Origin: SCGC-AAA076-P13 sp963926355
Lineage (GTDB): Bacteria; Pseudomonadota; Gammaproteobacteria; Magnimaribacterales; D2472
NCBI GenBank assembly: GCA_963926355.1
Contig: CAWUWW010000001.1
Coordinates: 186,001 to 250,000 of the forward strand
Reading direction: 5' to 3'
Length of the DNA: 64,000 nt
Part shown: one piece after another, positions 36,004-45,411 of the stretch
Layout of the letters: each line of letters begins with the position of its first letter
Position numbering within the stretch: position 1 is the first letter of the stretch
Position numbers and translations under genes: made by a program
The notes under the pieces: generated by a model
Told to the model about the DNA's origin: nothing
Databases searched by the model: none
What the model saw: only the letters and a program-made list of their open reading frames with translations

Positions 36004-36951
36004 ATGTATTTAATTAGAGGCCAGTATAATTTAAATCTTTTTATTAAAAGGCATCCAAGGGTAGAACTATGCGGAACAATAGGTAATTTTGATGGTTTTC
36101 ATCTAGGACATCAATCAATTTTACAAAAAATTAAATCTGATGCTGTTGAGATGGATGTCAAGACTATAGTCTTTATTACCGAGCCACACGCTGCAGAGTA
36201 TTTTGCAGAGAAAGCCGACCCTGATAAAGTACCTTCAAGAATTCTTCCTTGGATAGATAAGGTTAAGTTATTGAATGATTTTGGTATTGACTATGTTTTT
36301 ATTCTGAAATTTGATAAAAACCTTAGAGCTATGAGCCCGGAATCCTTTATTGAGGATATATTAGATCAAGTTGGCCTAGTCTCATTAACCGTTGGTGATG
36401 ATTTTAGGTTTGGGTTGAATAGAGCGGGAGACTTTCATCAGCTTGAGTCTTGGGGTAGAAAAAAAAATGTAAAAATTACAAGCACTGATACTTTTAAATT
36501 TTTAGATGAAAGGGTAAGTAGCACAAGAATAAGAAAGGCATTGATATCTGATAATTTTGATCTTGTAGAAAGCTTACTGGGAAGGCCTTATACTTTTTCA
36601 GGAAAAGTGGTTCATGGCCATGCTCTCGGTAGGACAATTGGCATACCAACTGCTAATATTTGGCTACCTAAACAAAAACTACCTATATCAGGTGTATATG
36701 CTGTTAAATGTAAAATGGATGGGGTGTTCTTAAAAGGTATAGCTAATATGGGAGTTAGGCCAACAGTTGGAGGAACTAATCCAGTTCTAGAAGTCCACCT
36801 TTTTGAATTTAATGAAGATATTTATTCAAAAAGAATAGAGGTTGAGTTTAAGAAAAAAATTCGCGAAGAAAAGAAATTTAAAAATTTAGACATGTTAAAA
36901 TTACAAATTCAAGAAGATATTTCATTAGCCAATAAAATTTTAAAAGATTAG
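36004..36951 (+). CDS. ribF: Bifunctional riboflavin kinase/FAD synthetase
   Basis: Makes FMN and FAD from riboflavin and ATP. The N-terminal nucleotidyltransferase domain (about residues 1-180) has GNFDGFHLGHQSIL and the SSTRIRKAL loop; the C-terminal kinase domain (about 185-315) has GRPYTFSGKVVHGHALGRTIGIPTAN. Length 315 aa is normal. One base separates its stop from the ileS ATG. FAD supply is needed by SdhA and Lpd in this window, but no direct regulatory link is visible. Confidence 0.97.
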   Translation: MYLIRGQYNLNLFIKRHPRVELCGTIGNFDGFHLGHQSILQKIKSDAVEMDVKTIVFITEPHAAEYFAEKADPDKVPSRILPWIDKVKLLNDFGIDYVFILKFDKNLRAMSPESFIEDILDQVGLVSLTVGDDFRFGLNRAGDFHQLESWGRKKNVKITSTDTFKFLDERVSSTRIRKALISDNFDLVESLLGRPYTFSGKVVHGHALGRTIGIPTANIWLPKQKLPISGVYAVKCKMDGVFLKGIANMGVRPTVGGTNPVLEVHLFEFNEDIYSKRIEVEFKKKIREEKKFKNLDMLKLQIQEDISLANKILKD

Positions 36952-36952
36952 T

Positions 36953-39724
36953 ATGACAATAAATTACAGAGATACTTTAAATCTCCCAGAAACAGAGCTC
37001 TCTATGAAAGCGGGGCTTCCTCGAAAAGAACCTGAGACCATTGATTTTTGGAATGAACTGGATCTTTATAATAAAATTAGAGAAAAGAATCTTGGTAATG
37101 AGAGATTTATTCTCCATGATGGCCCTCCATATGCTAATGGACCAATTCATTTAGGACATTCGGTTAATAAAATCCTTAAAGATATAACAATTAAATCTAA
37201 AACCTTTATGGGTATGGATGCTCCATATGTCCCTGGATGGGATTGCCATGGCCTTCCTATTGAGCTTAATGTTGAAAAAAAACATGGTAAAAAGAGTGAC
37301 CTAGTTCAAAACAAGAAAACATTTCAAGAAGCATGTAAAGAATACGCATTAAGCCAAATAGAAAATCAAAAAAAAGATTTTATTAGATTAGGGGTTCTGG
37401 GTGAGTGGGAGAATCCTTACAGAAGTTTAGATTCTTCCTTTGAGGCTGATGCGGTTAGGGCTTTAGGCAAGATCTATAACGCTGGACATGTACAAAAAGG
37501 TGAAAAACCAGTTCATTGGTGTCAAGATTGCGGATCTGCACTTGCAGAGGCAGAGGTTGAATACCAAGATAAAATTTCAAAATCTATTGACGTTGCTTTT
37601 AATGTTGACAAGGCCAGTCTCCCATCTGTCATTAATGCATTTAATCTAAATGAAGAGAAGCCAATTTCTTTTATTATTTGGACAACTACACCCTGGACAA
37701 TCCCATCAAATGTAGCTGTGTGTATAAATCCAGAACTCGAATACGTTCTGGTAGAAATTAATGGCGAGTATATGGTTATAGCAGAAGGCATGTATGAGTC
37801 ATGCATTGAAAGATGGAGTGTCTCTGCTAAAATTATTTCCAAAACAATTGGTAAAAATCTAAAAGATATTAATTTATTGCATCCGTTCATGGAAAGAAAA
37901 TCTGTACTTCTTCATGGGGATCATGTCACAACAGAGGCAGGTACTGGCTGTGTTCATACAGCTCCTGCTCACGGCATGGATGATTACTTTATTTGCAAGA
38001 AAAATAATATTGAGACTTTTAAAGCACTCAATAGTAAAGGGCTATTCAAGGAGGAGATAGGTTTTGTGGCTGGACTTCCTCCATTAAAGGCTGATCCTTT
38101 GGTTATTGCTGAGCTTGAAAGTAAAAAATCATTAACTAATTGTGAAGATTACAAACATTCATATCCGCATTGTTGGAGGCACAAATCACCGCTAATTTTT
38201 ACTTCAACTGCTCAATGGTTTATTTCAATGCATAAAGAAAATTTACTAGAAAAAGCACTTGAAAGCATTGACGAAGTTAAATGGGAGCCATCTTGGGGTC
38301 TTCAGAGAATTGAAGGGATGCTTACTGATAGGCCTGACTGGTGTATATCAAGACAAAGAAATTGGGGTGTTCCAATTACCTTAGTTATTCATAAAGAGAC
38401 GGGATTAGTTCATCCAAATCAACCAGAACTATTTAATAAATTTGCAGATTTGATTGAAGAAAATGGAATTTCAAGCTGGGATTCACTTTTACTCGAAGAC
38501 TATATTGAAGATGCTGACTCTTATATAAAAACTTCAGACTCATTGGATGTTTGGTTCGACTCTGGCATCTCACATTTTGCGGTTTCAGAGAAAAGATTTT
38601 CAGATGGAGTGGTTGCAGATCTTTATCTTGAAGGTTCTGATCAGCACAGAGGGTGGTTTCAATCATCTCTTCTTACAAGTATAGCCATGAATGGAAGGGC
38701 GCCATACAAATCTGTTTTAACTCATGGCTTTGTTGTTGATGAGAATGGAAGAAAGCAATCTAAGTCATTGGGAAATGTAGTATCACCTCAAAAAGTTTGG
38801 GATAGCCTAGGTGCAGATATTTTAAGGTTATGGGTTGCCTCAACAGATTTTAGAAGTGAAATGGTTGCCTCTGATGAGATACTTAAAAGAGTTTCAGATC
38901 AGTACAGAAGAATTAGGAATACATTTAGATTTATTTTAGGAAATCTTAGTGATTTCAATGAAGCGGATAAAATAGAGCATAAGAATCAGATTGAACTTGA
39001 TAAGTGGATAATAAATTCAACAAGAAATCTAGAAAAAGAAGTTATTGAATGCTATGAAACATACTCATATCACAATTCAGTTCAAAAGATTCATAATTTT
39101 TGTGTGAACGAGCTGGGTGGAATATATTTAGATATTGTTAAAGATAGGCTTTATACATGTAAGGATAGCTCGCATGCAAGAAGGTCATGTCAAACAAGTC
39201 TTGATTATGTTATGAACACCTTGGTAAGACTAATAGCCCCGATACTATCATTTACAGCGGAAGAATTATGGCAAACTCACCCATCTCTCAAAGAGCAAGA
39301 GGAGTCAGTATTTCTTTCAAAGTACCATAATAAAAATGATAATTTTTCCTGTTTAATTTCGCTTTCTGACTGGCAAAGAATTTTTGAAATAAAAGATTTA
39401 GTAAATCAGTCCATAGAAAAATTACGTAATGAAAATATGATTAAAGGATCACTTGACTCTAAGGTAGTCATCTCAGCAAATGTTGAGGATAAGACCATAT
39501 TAGACAAGCTTGGAGATGAACTTCATTTTGTATTAATCTCATCAGAAGCTTCAGTAATAAGTGATAGTGATTTATCTATTTCAATAGAGCAATCAGATGA
39601 AAACAAATGTACTAGATGTTGGCATAGAGACGAATCAGTTGGCAAGAATGAATCTCACCCTGAGATATGCTTAAGATGTGAAAAAAATATAGAGTCAGAT
39701 GGAGAGGCAAGGTTTTTTGTTTAA
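36953..39724 (+). CDS. ileS: Isoleucyl-tRNA synthetase
   Basis: Class I synthetase with editing domain. The HIGH-type motif is HLGH (residues 66-69) in PYANGPIHLGH. The KMSKS loop reads KQSKS at residues 601-605, a Gln for the usual Met. The C-terminal zinc site has CTRC and CLRC pairs. Editing-domain residues WTTTPWTIPSN are intact. Length (923 aa) is typical of the bacterial (type 1) enzyme. It overlaps lspA at its 3' end. Confidence 0.98.
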   Translation: MTINYRDTLNLPETELSMKAGLPRKEPETIDFWNELDLYNKIREKNLGNERFILHDGPPYANGPIHLGHSVNKILKDITIKSKTFMGMDAPYVPGWDCHGLPIELNVEKKHGKKSDLVQNKKTFQEACKEYALSQIENQKKDFIRLGVLGEWENPYRSLDSSFEADAVRALGKIYNAGHVQKGEKPVHWCQDCGSALAEAEVEYQDKISKSIDVAFNVDKASLPSVINAFNLNEEKPISFIIWTTTPWTIPSNVAVCINPELEYVLVEINGEYMVIAEGMYESCIERWSVSAKIISKTIGKNLKDINLLHPFMERKSVLLHGDHVTTEAGTGCVHTAPAHGMDDYFICKKNNIETFKALNSKGLFKEEIGFVAGLPPLKADPLVIAELESKKSLTNCEDYKHSYPHCWRHKSPLIFTSTAQWFISMHKENLLEKALESIDEVKWEPSWGLQRIEGMLTDRPDWCISRQRNWGVPITLVIHKETGLVHPNQPELFNKFADLIEENGISSWDSLLLEDYIEDADSYIKTSDSLDVWFDSGISHFAVSEKRFSDGVVADLYLEGSDQHRGWFQSSLLTSIAMNGRAPYKSVLTHGFVVDENGRKQSKSLGNVVSPQKVWDSLGADILRLWVASTDFRSEMVASDEILKRVSDQYRRIRNTFRFILGNLSDFNEADKIEHKNQIELDKWIINSTRNLEKEVIECYETYSYHNSVQKIHNFCVNELGGIYLDIVKDRLYTCKDSSHARRSCQTSLDYVMNTLVRLIAPILSFTAEELWQTHPSLKEQEESVFLSKYHNKNDNFSCLISLSDWQRIFEIKDLVNQSIEKLRNENMIKGSLDSKVVISANVEDKTILDKLGDELHFVLISSEASVISDSDLSISIEQSDENKCTRCWHRDESVGKNESHPEICLRCEKNIESDGEARFFV

Positions 39725-40187
39725 AAGTAGATTATATGTATACATGATAATAATTTTGTTGTGTATTGATATTGCCTCTAAGCAAGTAGCTTTAAACCTT
39801 CTTACTTACGGAACTTCGCAAAGTTTTATTCCATTCATAGATCTTTTACTTACTTTTAATTCAGGAGTTGCTTTTGGATTCTTAGATTTTGGTGAAAGAC
39901 TATTTTCTAATATTCTTATGGTTGTAGGCATCTTGATATTTTTATATCTTTTGTACCTTTTAAAAGAAGAGTCCAACCCTCCAAAAAAAATAGGTCTTTC
40001 CTTTATTTGTGGAGGAGCCTTAGGAAATATCTTGGACAGGGTTTCTGATGGCTACGTAACTGATTTTCTTCATCTAAAGATAAATGATTTCTCTTTTTTT
40101 GTATTTAATTTTGCAGATGCATCGATCAGCATAGGAGCAATTTTAATAATATATTTAGAATTATTTAAGAAAGATCATGTCAACTGA
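39699..40187 (+). CDS. lspA: Lipoprotein signal peptidase LspA
   Basis: Aspartic protease of the inner membrane that cleaves prolipoproteins before the lipidated cysteine; substrates here would include Pal, BamB and BamC. Four membrane segments, with the catalytic aspartates in GNILDRVSDGYVTDFL and FNFADASISIGA. Length 162 aa. The ATG at 39699 overlaps ileS by 26 bases; a TTG at 39717, better spaced behind AGGCAAGG, would also leave a complete first membrane span. It overlaps ispH by 11 bases. Confidence 0.95.
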   Translation: MERQGFLFKSRLYVYMIIILLCIDIASKQVALNLLTYGTSQSFIPFIDLLLTFNSGVAFGFLDFGERLFSNILMVVGILIFLYLLYLLKEESNPPKKIGLSFICGGALGNILDRVSDGYVTDFLHLKINDFSFFVFNFADASISIGAILIIYLELFKKDHVN

Positions 40188-41124
40188 AACTAAAGAAATT
40201 AAGCTAGCTAATCCAAGGGGCTTTTGTGCTGGTGTGGATAGAGCAATTGATATTGTTAATAAGGCTTTAGAGATTTATGGAAGCCCTGTTTATGTAAAAC
40301 ATGAGGTAGTTCATAACAAATTTGTTGTAGAGGATCTAAAGAATAGAGGTGCTATCTTTGTAGAAGAAATTGATGAAATACCTGATGGCTCTCTGGTTAT
40401 TTTTAGTGCACACGGAGTATCCGATGCTGTAGAGAAAATAACAAAATCTAGAAAACTTGAATATTTTGACGCAACATGCCCCTTAGTAACAAAAGTTCAT
40501 ATGGAGGTCATGAGACATGCAAGAGCTGAAAAAGATATTATTTTAATAGGCCATGAAGGCCATCCAGAGGTTGAAGGAACGATGGGTCGTCATATTAATA
40601 AAAACCTTAGCAATATTTACTTAGTTCAAGATGAAGAGGAGGCTCAAATTCTAGAGGTAGAAAAGCCAGATAATTTAGCAATTGTTACGCAAACAACTTT
40701 GAGTGTTGATGACACTAAGTCAATAATTGAAGCCTTAAAAGTTAGATTTCCAAGCATTAATATCCCAAAGAAAGATGATATTTGCTATGCAACACAGAAT
40801 AGACAGGATGCTGTTAAGCAACTGGCTTTAGAGTCAGATTTTATGATAGTTGTTGGCTCTACAAATAGCTCAAACTCTAATAGATTGAAAGAACTTAGTG
40901 AAAAATGTGGTTGTAAGTCTGTGCTTATAGATAGTTTTGAGGATCTTAATCTTTCGGAGCTAGATGGCTGCAAAAGAATTGCAATCACTGCTGGAGCATC
41001 CGCTCCAGAGGAAAGGGTTCAGGAGATAGCTAATGCTCTTAAAGAATATACTGGAGCCATGATTAGCGAGCATGGCGTTGATGAGGAGAATATATATTTT
41101 AAACTCCCCCCCCAATTGAGATAA
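40177..41124 (+). CDS. ispH: HMB-PP reductase IspH
   Basis: Last step of the methylerythritol phosphate pathway, producing IPP and DMAPP with a [4Fe-4S] cluster. Ligands Cys17 (RGFCAGVDRA), Cys101 (ATCPLVTKVH) and Cys203 (DICYATQNRQ) are present, as are the substrate-binding HEVVHN and SSNSNRL motifs. Length 315 aa. Starts within lspA and ends directly against the ampD ATG. Confidence 0.98.
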   Translation: MSTETKEIKLANPRGFCAGVDRAIDIVNKALEIYGSPVYVKHEVVHNKFVVEDLKNRGAIFVEEIDEIPDGSLVIFSAHGVSDAVEKITKSRKLEYFDATCPLVTKVHMEVMRHARAEKDIILIGHEGHPEVEGTMGRHINKNLSNIYLVQDEEEAQILEVEKPDNLAIVTQTTLSVDDTKSIIEALKVRFPSINIPKKDDICYATQNRQDAVKQLALESDFMIVVGSTNSSNSNRLKELSEKCGCKSVLIDSFEDLNLSELDGCKRIAITAGASAPEERVQEIANALKEYTGAMISEHGVDEENIYFKLPPQLR

Positions 41125-41664
41125 ATGGAATTAAGAGATCATATTGTTCAGGGAATTAAGTTCTTAAAATCTCCAAATTTTGATATTAGGCCTCAAAGCT
41201 TGGCTATTAATCTTTTAGTTATTCATTCAATAAGTCTGCCCCCTAAAAAATATGGCACTGATCATATTGAGAAGTTTTTTTTAAATGAGCTAGATCATTC
41301 CTTAGATCCATTTTATAAAGAAATTGAAGGATTAAAGGTTTCTTCTCATATCCTTATCAAAAGGAATGGAGAGGTAATTCAATTTGTGCCTTTTAATATG
41401 AGAGCATGGCATGCAGGGCAGTCCTCATACAAGGGTATGGATAACTGTAATGATTACTCTATTGGAATTGAATTAGAAGGGTCTGATAGCGAGCCTTTTG
41501 ATAATGCTCAATATGAGAGTCTTTGTGAACTCACTTCATTAATTTTGAAGGAGTATAATCTTATAGGTAAGAAAAATATAAAAGGGCATTCGGATATAGC
41601 GCCAGGAAGGAAATCAGACCCAGGAATTCTTTTTGATTGGGATAGGTATTTAAGAGATGTTTAA
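41125..41664 (+). CDS. ampD: 1,6-anhydro-MurNAc-L-alanine amidase AmpD
   Basis: Cytoplasmic zinc amidase that removes the peptide from anhydromuropeptides during peptidoglycan recycling. Zinc ligands His34 (VIHSIS), His155 (KGHSDIAPGRKSDPG) and Asp165 match E. coli numbering within one residue. Length 179 aa is standard and no signal peptide is present, as expected for AmpD and not AmiD. It overlaps the ampG-like permease gene by 8 bases, linking import and processing of muropeptides. Confidence 0.95.
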   Translation: MELRDHIVQGIKFLKSPNFDIRPQSLAINLLVIHSISLPPKKYGTDHIEKFFLNELDHSLDPFYKEIEGLKVSSHILIKRNGEVIQFVPFNMRAWHAGQSSYKGMDNCNDYSIGIELEGSDSEPFDNAQYESLCELTSLILKEYNLIGKKNIKGHSDIAPGRKSDPGILFDWDRYLRDV

Positions 41665-42940
41665 TATAAGAAAAATGCTAGTAATGGCAACTTTTGGCTT
41701 CGCCTCAGGGCTTCCTTACATCCTTATTTTTTCCACTTTATCTGCATGGCTAAGAGATATTGGTATAAGCCTTAGCTTGATTGGTTTTTTTTCTTGGATA
41801 GCACTCACATACTCACTAAAGTTTTTATGGGCTCCTTTTGTTGATAGATTTTCTGTTCCTATTTTGAATAGATATGGGAGAAGAAAGAGCTGGATTATTT
41901 TAACTCAGCTAATTATCGTTTTTTGTATATTTACCCTCTCCTCAATCAATCCAATTAATAGCCTTTCATTTTTTATTTTTATAGCTTTTTTAATAGCATT
42001 TTCTGGATCTATTCAGGATACAGCTATTGATGCTTTTAGAATTGAATATGCTGATATTGCAGATCAAGGTAACTTAGCTGCTGCATATCAGTTTGGCTAT
42101 AGGCTTGCTATTTTAGCAGCAACATCTCTAGCTTTAATTTTGGCCGATAAATATGGCTGGTCTACTTCTTATGAGGTTATGGGTTTGCTTATGTTTACAG
42201 GCCTTATAGGTGTCGCTATTTCAAAAAAAGAAAATATCAATACACAACTGGAAATTCTAAATTTTAAAGATTCGTTTATAAAACCAATAAAAGATTTTGG
42301 TTCTAGGTATGGCTTTTACTTGGCATCATTGCTTCTTTTTATAGTAGCCACATATAGATTGACAGATATCGTAATGGGCCCAATGGCCAATCCTTTTTAT
42401 TTAGATATGGGTTACTCACTAACTGAGATAGGAAGTGTTGTAAAAATAGTTGCTTTAATTGCATCTGTAATTGGAGTTTTTCTTGGCGGCATTCTTATAA
42501 AAAAAATTGGTTTATATTACTCACTTTTAACTGGAGCATTTTTAGTCATGATGACTAATGCTTGTTTCTCTTATGTGGCAATCTCTCAAGAAGAGTACAT
42601 TGCTCTTGGCTCAATTAAAATGCCTATAAAGTTAAGTTTAATAGTTGGACTGGATAGCATTGCTGCTGGCATTGTGGGAACAGTTAATATTACATTTTTA
42701 ACCAGCATGGTTTCAAAAAAATATACAGCAGTTCAGTATGCTCTTTTAACATCTTTTATGATGCTTCCTGGAAAGTTTTTTGGAGGTTTTTCAGGCATAT
42801 TAGCAAGTTACTTTCAAGAGATTTCTAATTTAAACTATGGGTGGATGTACTTTTATTTATTTACATCGTTGCTAACTGTGCCGTCAGTTATATTTATAAT
42901 GATCAATAAAAATTTCTTTATCAATGACAAATCTATATAG
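41657..42940 (+). CDS. ampG: AmpG-type muropeptide permease (MFS)
   Basis: A 427-residue, twelve-segment major facilitator protein. The N-terminal GFASGLPYILIFSTLSAWLRDIG segment, GYRLAILAATSLALILAD and the SIQDTAIDAFRIE motif are those of AmpG, which imports GlcNAc-anhydroMurNAc peptides with protons. Overlap with ampD supports a recycling role. E. coli ampG is not next to ampD, so the pairing is of interest. The VanZ-like gene begins within its last 17 bases. Confidence 0.92.
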   Translation: MFNIRKMLVMATFGFASGLPYILIFSTLSAWLRDIGISLSLIGFFSWIALTYSLKFLWAPFVDRFSVPILNRYGRRKSWIILTQLIIVFCIFTLSSINPINSLSFFIFIAFLIAFSGSIQDTAIDAFRIEYADIADQGNLAAAYQFGYRLAILAATSLALILADKYGWSTSYEVMGLLMFTGLIGVAISKKENINTQLEILNFKDSFIKPIKDFGSRYGFYLASLLLFIVATYRLTDIVMGPMANPFYLDMGYSLTEIGSVVKIVALIASVIGVFLGGILIKKIGLYYSLLTGAFLVMMTNACFSYVAISQEEYIALGSIKMPIKLSLIVGLDSIAAGIVGTVNITFLTSMVSKKYTAVQYALLTSFMMLPGKFFGGFSGILASYFQEISNLNYGWMYFYLFTSLLTVPSVIFIMINKNFFINDKSI

Positions 42941-43253
42941 GCTTCTTTTTGCAGGCTCAATACTCGGAATAATGCTTTTAAGTATTGCTCCTCTTTCAGA
43001 GCTAGGAGTACCTTCATTTAATGACAAGCTTCTTCATATAATTTCTTTTCTATATTTAGGTATAATCTCAATTCTGTCTAAGTTTAATATAGATAAAATA
43101 TATTTATTTATTCTTCTTATTTCTTATGGACTACTAATCGAAATAGCACAATCTTTTCTATCTTATAGATACTTTGAAATAAACGACTTACTTGCTGACT
43201 TAATAGGAGTTACAATTGCGTTCGGATTTTTTAGAATAAAAAAAGCTATCTAG
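42924..43253 (+). CDS. Small VanZ-like membrane protein
   Basis: A 109-residue protein with four hydrophobic segments. The pattern NDKLLHIISFLYLGIIS followed by EIAQSFLSYRYFEINDLLADLIGVTIAF is characteristic of VanZ-like/YfkA-type small membrane proteins (PF04892): His in segment two, Glu-Gln in segment three, and the Asp-rich Asn-Asp-x-x-Ala-Asn/Asp loop. Biochemical function of this family is unknown apart from VanZ's link to teicoplanin resistance. It overlaps the ampG gene by 17 bases and is the last gene of the murJ-to-ampG run. Confidence 0.8.
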   Translation: MTNLYRLLFAGSILGIMLLSIAPLSELGVPSFNDKLLHIISFLYLGIISILSKFNIDKIYLFILLISYGLLIEIAQSFLSYRYFEINDLLADLIGVTIAFGFFRIKKAI

Positions 43254-43348
43254 ACCATTGATTTATAAGATTTAGCCCTTAACTAATCCCTAACTTATTT
43301 AATTTAGTAAAAACTGTTTATTAAATTACATCATTAACGGAGAAATAA

Positions 43349-43636
43349 ATGAAATTAAGACCTTTACATGACAAAGTTCTTGTTAAAAGAACAGAAGAAG
43401 ATGAGACATCTTCTGGCGGGATTATCCTTTCAGCCGCTGCAAAAGAAAAGCCTTCACAAGGAGAAGTTATAGCAGTTGGACCTGGGAAAAAATTAGAATC
43501 TGGAGACTTAGTACCAGTCAATCTTAAAGCTGGAGATACAGTAATATTCGGTCAATATGGCGGAAACGAAGTTAAGTTAGATGGCGAAGACTATCTCATT
43601 TTAAGTGAGAGTGATATTTTCGGCGTTATTGAATAA
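43349..43636 (+). CDS. groES: Co-chaperonin GroES
   Basis: Heptameric lid of the GroEL folding chamber. MKLRPLHDKVLVKR, the mobile-loop segment EETSSGGIILSAAAKEKPSQGEV and VIFGQYGGNEV are diagnostic. Length 95 aa. Ribosome site ACGGAGA. The 95-base spacer before it holds no CIRCE element and no clear sigma-32 promoter that I can recognise. groEL follows after 28 bases, and the pair ends in a strong terminator. Confidence 0.99.
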   Translation: MKLRPLHDKVLVKRTEEDETSSGGIILSAAAKEKPSQGEVIAVGPGKKLESGDLVPVNLKAGDTVIFGQYGGNEVKLDGEDYLILSESDIFGVIE

Positions 43637-43664
43637 ATTTAAATATATATAAAAGGAGAAATAA

Positions 43665-45308
43665 ATGTCAGCTAAAGATGTAAAGTTTGGTGATAGTGCT
43701 AGAGCTCAAATGCTTAAAGGTGTAAATATTTTGGCAGATGCCGTAAAAGTAACTTTGGGGCCTAAGGGAAGAAACGTAGTTCTTGATAAGTCTTTTGGAG
43801 CACCAACGGTAACTAAGGACGGTGTATCCGTTGCAAAAGAAATAGAACTAGAAAATAAATTTGAAAATATGGGTGCTCAAATGCTTAAACAAGTAGCGTC
43901 ACAAACTTCTGATGAAGCTGGTGACGGAACAACTACTGCTACAGTTCTTGCCCAATCAATTGTTAATGAAGGTAATAAAGCTGTTGCGGCTGGAATGAAC
44001 CCAATGGATTTAAAAAGAGGTATTGATAAAGCAGTATTTGCAGCAGTTGAGCATATTAAAGGCCTAAGCGTCCCTTGTACTGATAACAAAGCTATTGCTC
44101 AAGTAGGAACTATTTCAGCAAATGGCGATGAAGCAGTTGGTAAAATAATTGCTGAAGCTATGGAAAAAGTAGGTAAAGAAGGTGTTATAACTGTAGAAGA
44201 GGGAAGCGGTATAGAAAATGAACTAGATGTTGTTGAAGGCATGCAGTTTGATAGAGGATACCTTTCACCATATTTCATAACAAACCAAGACAACATGACT
44301 GTTGAACTTGAATCACCGTTAATACTTTTATTTGATAAAAAAATATCAAATATCAGAGATTTATTACCTTTGCTTGAGTCAGTAGCAAAAGCAGGAAGAC
44401 CGCTTTTAATTATTGCCGAAGATATTGAAGGTGAGGCACTAGCAACACTCGTTGTTAATAACTTAAGAGGCATTGTAAAAGCCGCTGCATGTAAAGCACC
44501 TGGTTTTGGTGACAGAAGAAAAGCCATGCTTGAGGATATTGCTATCCTAACTGGTGGAACCGTTGTATCTGAAGAAGTTGGCCTTTCCTTAGAAGGGGCT
44601 ACAGTTGAAGATTTAGGAACAGCTAAAAAAGTTGTTTTAAATAAAGACAGTGCAACCATTATTGATGGCGCAGGCGATGAAAAAGCAATCGCAGCTAGGG
44701 TTAATCAAATTAGATCTCAAATTGAAGAAACTTCATCTGATTACGATAAAGAAAAACTTCAAGAAAGAGTTGCTAAATTAGCCGGAGGGGTTGCTGTAAT
44801 TAAAGTTGGAGCCGGCTCTGAGGTTGAAATGAAGGAGAAAAAAGCAAGAGTAGAGGATGCATTGCATTCAACAAGAGCTGCCGTTGAAGAGGGGGTTGTT
44901 GCCGGTGGCGGTTCCGCTCTAATTAGATGCCTAGAGGCTGTAGAAAAAATTATTGGCGATAATGAAGACCAGAATGTTGGAATCAATATTGCTAGAAAAG
45001 CTTTTGAAGCACCTTTAAGACAGATAGTGGCAAATGCTGGTGAAGAGTCATCAGTTATTGTTGCTAATGTTAAAGAGGGATCAGGCGCTTACGGCTTCAA
45101 TGCAGCTACTGGCGAATATGGTGACATGATTGAGATGGGAATTCTTGATCCTGCCAAGGTAACTAGAACAGCATTACAAGCCGCAGGATCTGTTGCTGGA
45201 ATGATGATTACTACTGAAGCAATGGTAACTGATATCCCTAAAGATGACTCATCTATGCCACCAATGCCTGATATGGGCGGAATGGGTGGAATGGGCGGCA
45301 TGATGTAA
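43665..45308 (+). CDS. groEL: Chaperonin GroEL
   Basis: Tetradecameric ATP-dependent folding chamber. The nucleotide-binding motifs TLGPKGRNVVLDK and VGDGTTTATVLAQ-like DEAGDGTTTATVLAQS, and the apical and intermediate domains are complete. The C-terminus ends in the Gly-Met-rich tail with three GGM units and a final Met-Met. Length 547 aa. AAGGAGA ribosome site. Only one groEL copy is visible in this window. Confidence 0.99.
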   Translation: MSAKDVKFGDSARAQMLKGVNILADAVKVTLGPKGRNVVLDKSFGAPTVTKDGVSVAKEIELENKFENMGAQMLKQVASQTSDEAGDGTTTATVLAQSIVNEGNKAVAAGMNPMDLKRGIDKAVFAAVEHIKGLSVPCTDNKAIAQVGTISANGDEAVGKIIAEAMEKVGKEGVITVEEGSGIENELDVVEGMQFDRGYLSPYFITNQDNMTVELESPLILLFDKKISNIRDLLPLLESVAKAGRPLLIIAEDIEGEALATLVVNNLRGIVKAAACKAPGFGDRRKAMLEDIAILTGGTVVSEEVGLSLEGATVEDLGTAKKVVLNKDSATIIDGAGDEKAIAARVNQIRSQIEETSSDYDKEKLQERVAKLAGGVAVIKVGAGSEVEMKEKKARVEDALHSTRAAVEEGVVAGGGSALIRCLEAVEKIIGDNEDQNVGINIARKAFEAPLRQIVANAGEESSVIVANVKEGSGAYGFNAATGEYGDMIEMGILDPAKVTRTALQAAGSVAGMMITTEAMVTDIPKDDSSMPPMPDMGGMGGMGGMM

Positions 45309-45321
45309 TTTCGTGTTTAAT

Positions 45322-45352
45322 AAAAAATGGGGCTCTTGGCCCCATTTTTTTT
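45322..45352 (+). terminator. Rho-independent terminator of groESL
   Basis: Arms TGGGGC (45328-45333) and GCCCCA (45339-45344) enclose a 5-base loop. An A-run at 45322-45327 and a T-run from 45345 extend the stem and provide the U-tract. It lies 14 bases after the groEL stop and is the strongest terminator in the window. The A-run on the left could also give some function on the opposite strand. Confidence 0.95.
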
Positions 45353-45411
45353 ATTAGATTTTACTTAGAAATTAACTTAATATAAACATTCACATTTATA
45401 CAGGGAACAAA

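Noticed and set aside
43254..43348. CIRCE or heat-shock promoter before groES
   Set aside because: No TTAGCACTC/GAGTGCTAA inverted repeat and no convincing sigma-32 hexamers were seen.
44099..44659. 186-residue minus-strand frame inside groEL
   Set aside because: Shadow of groEL codon composition; no independent support.
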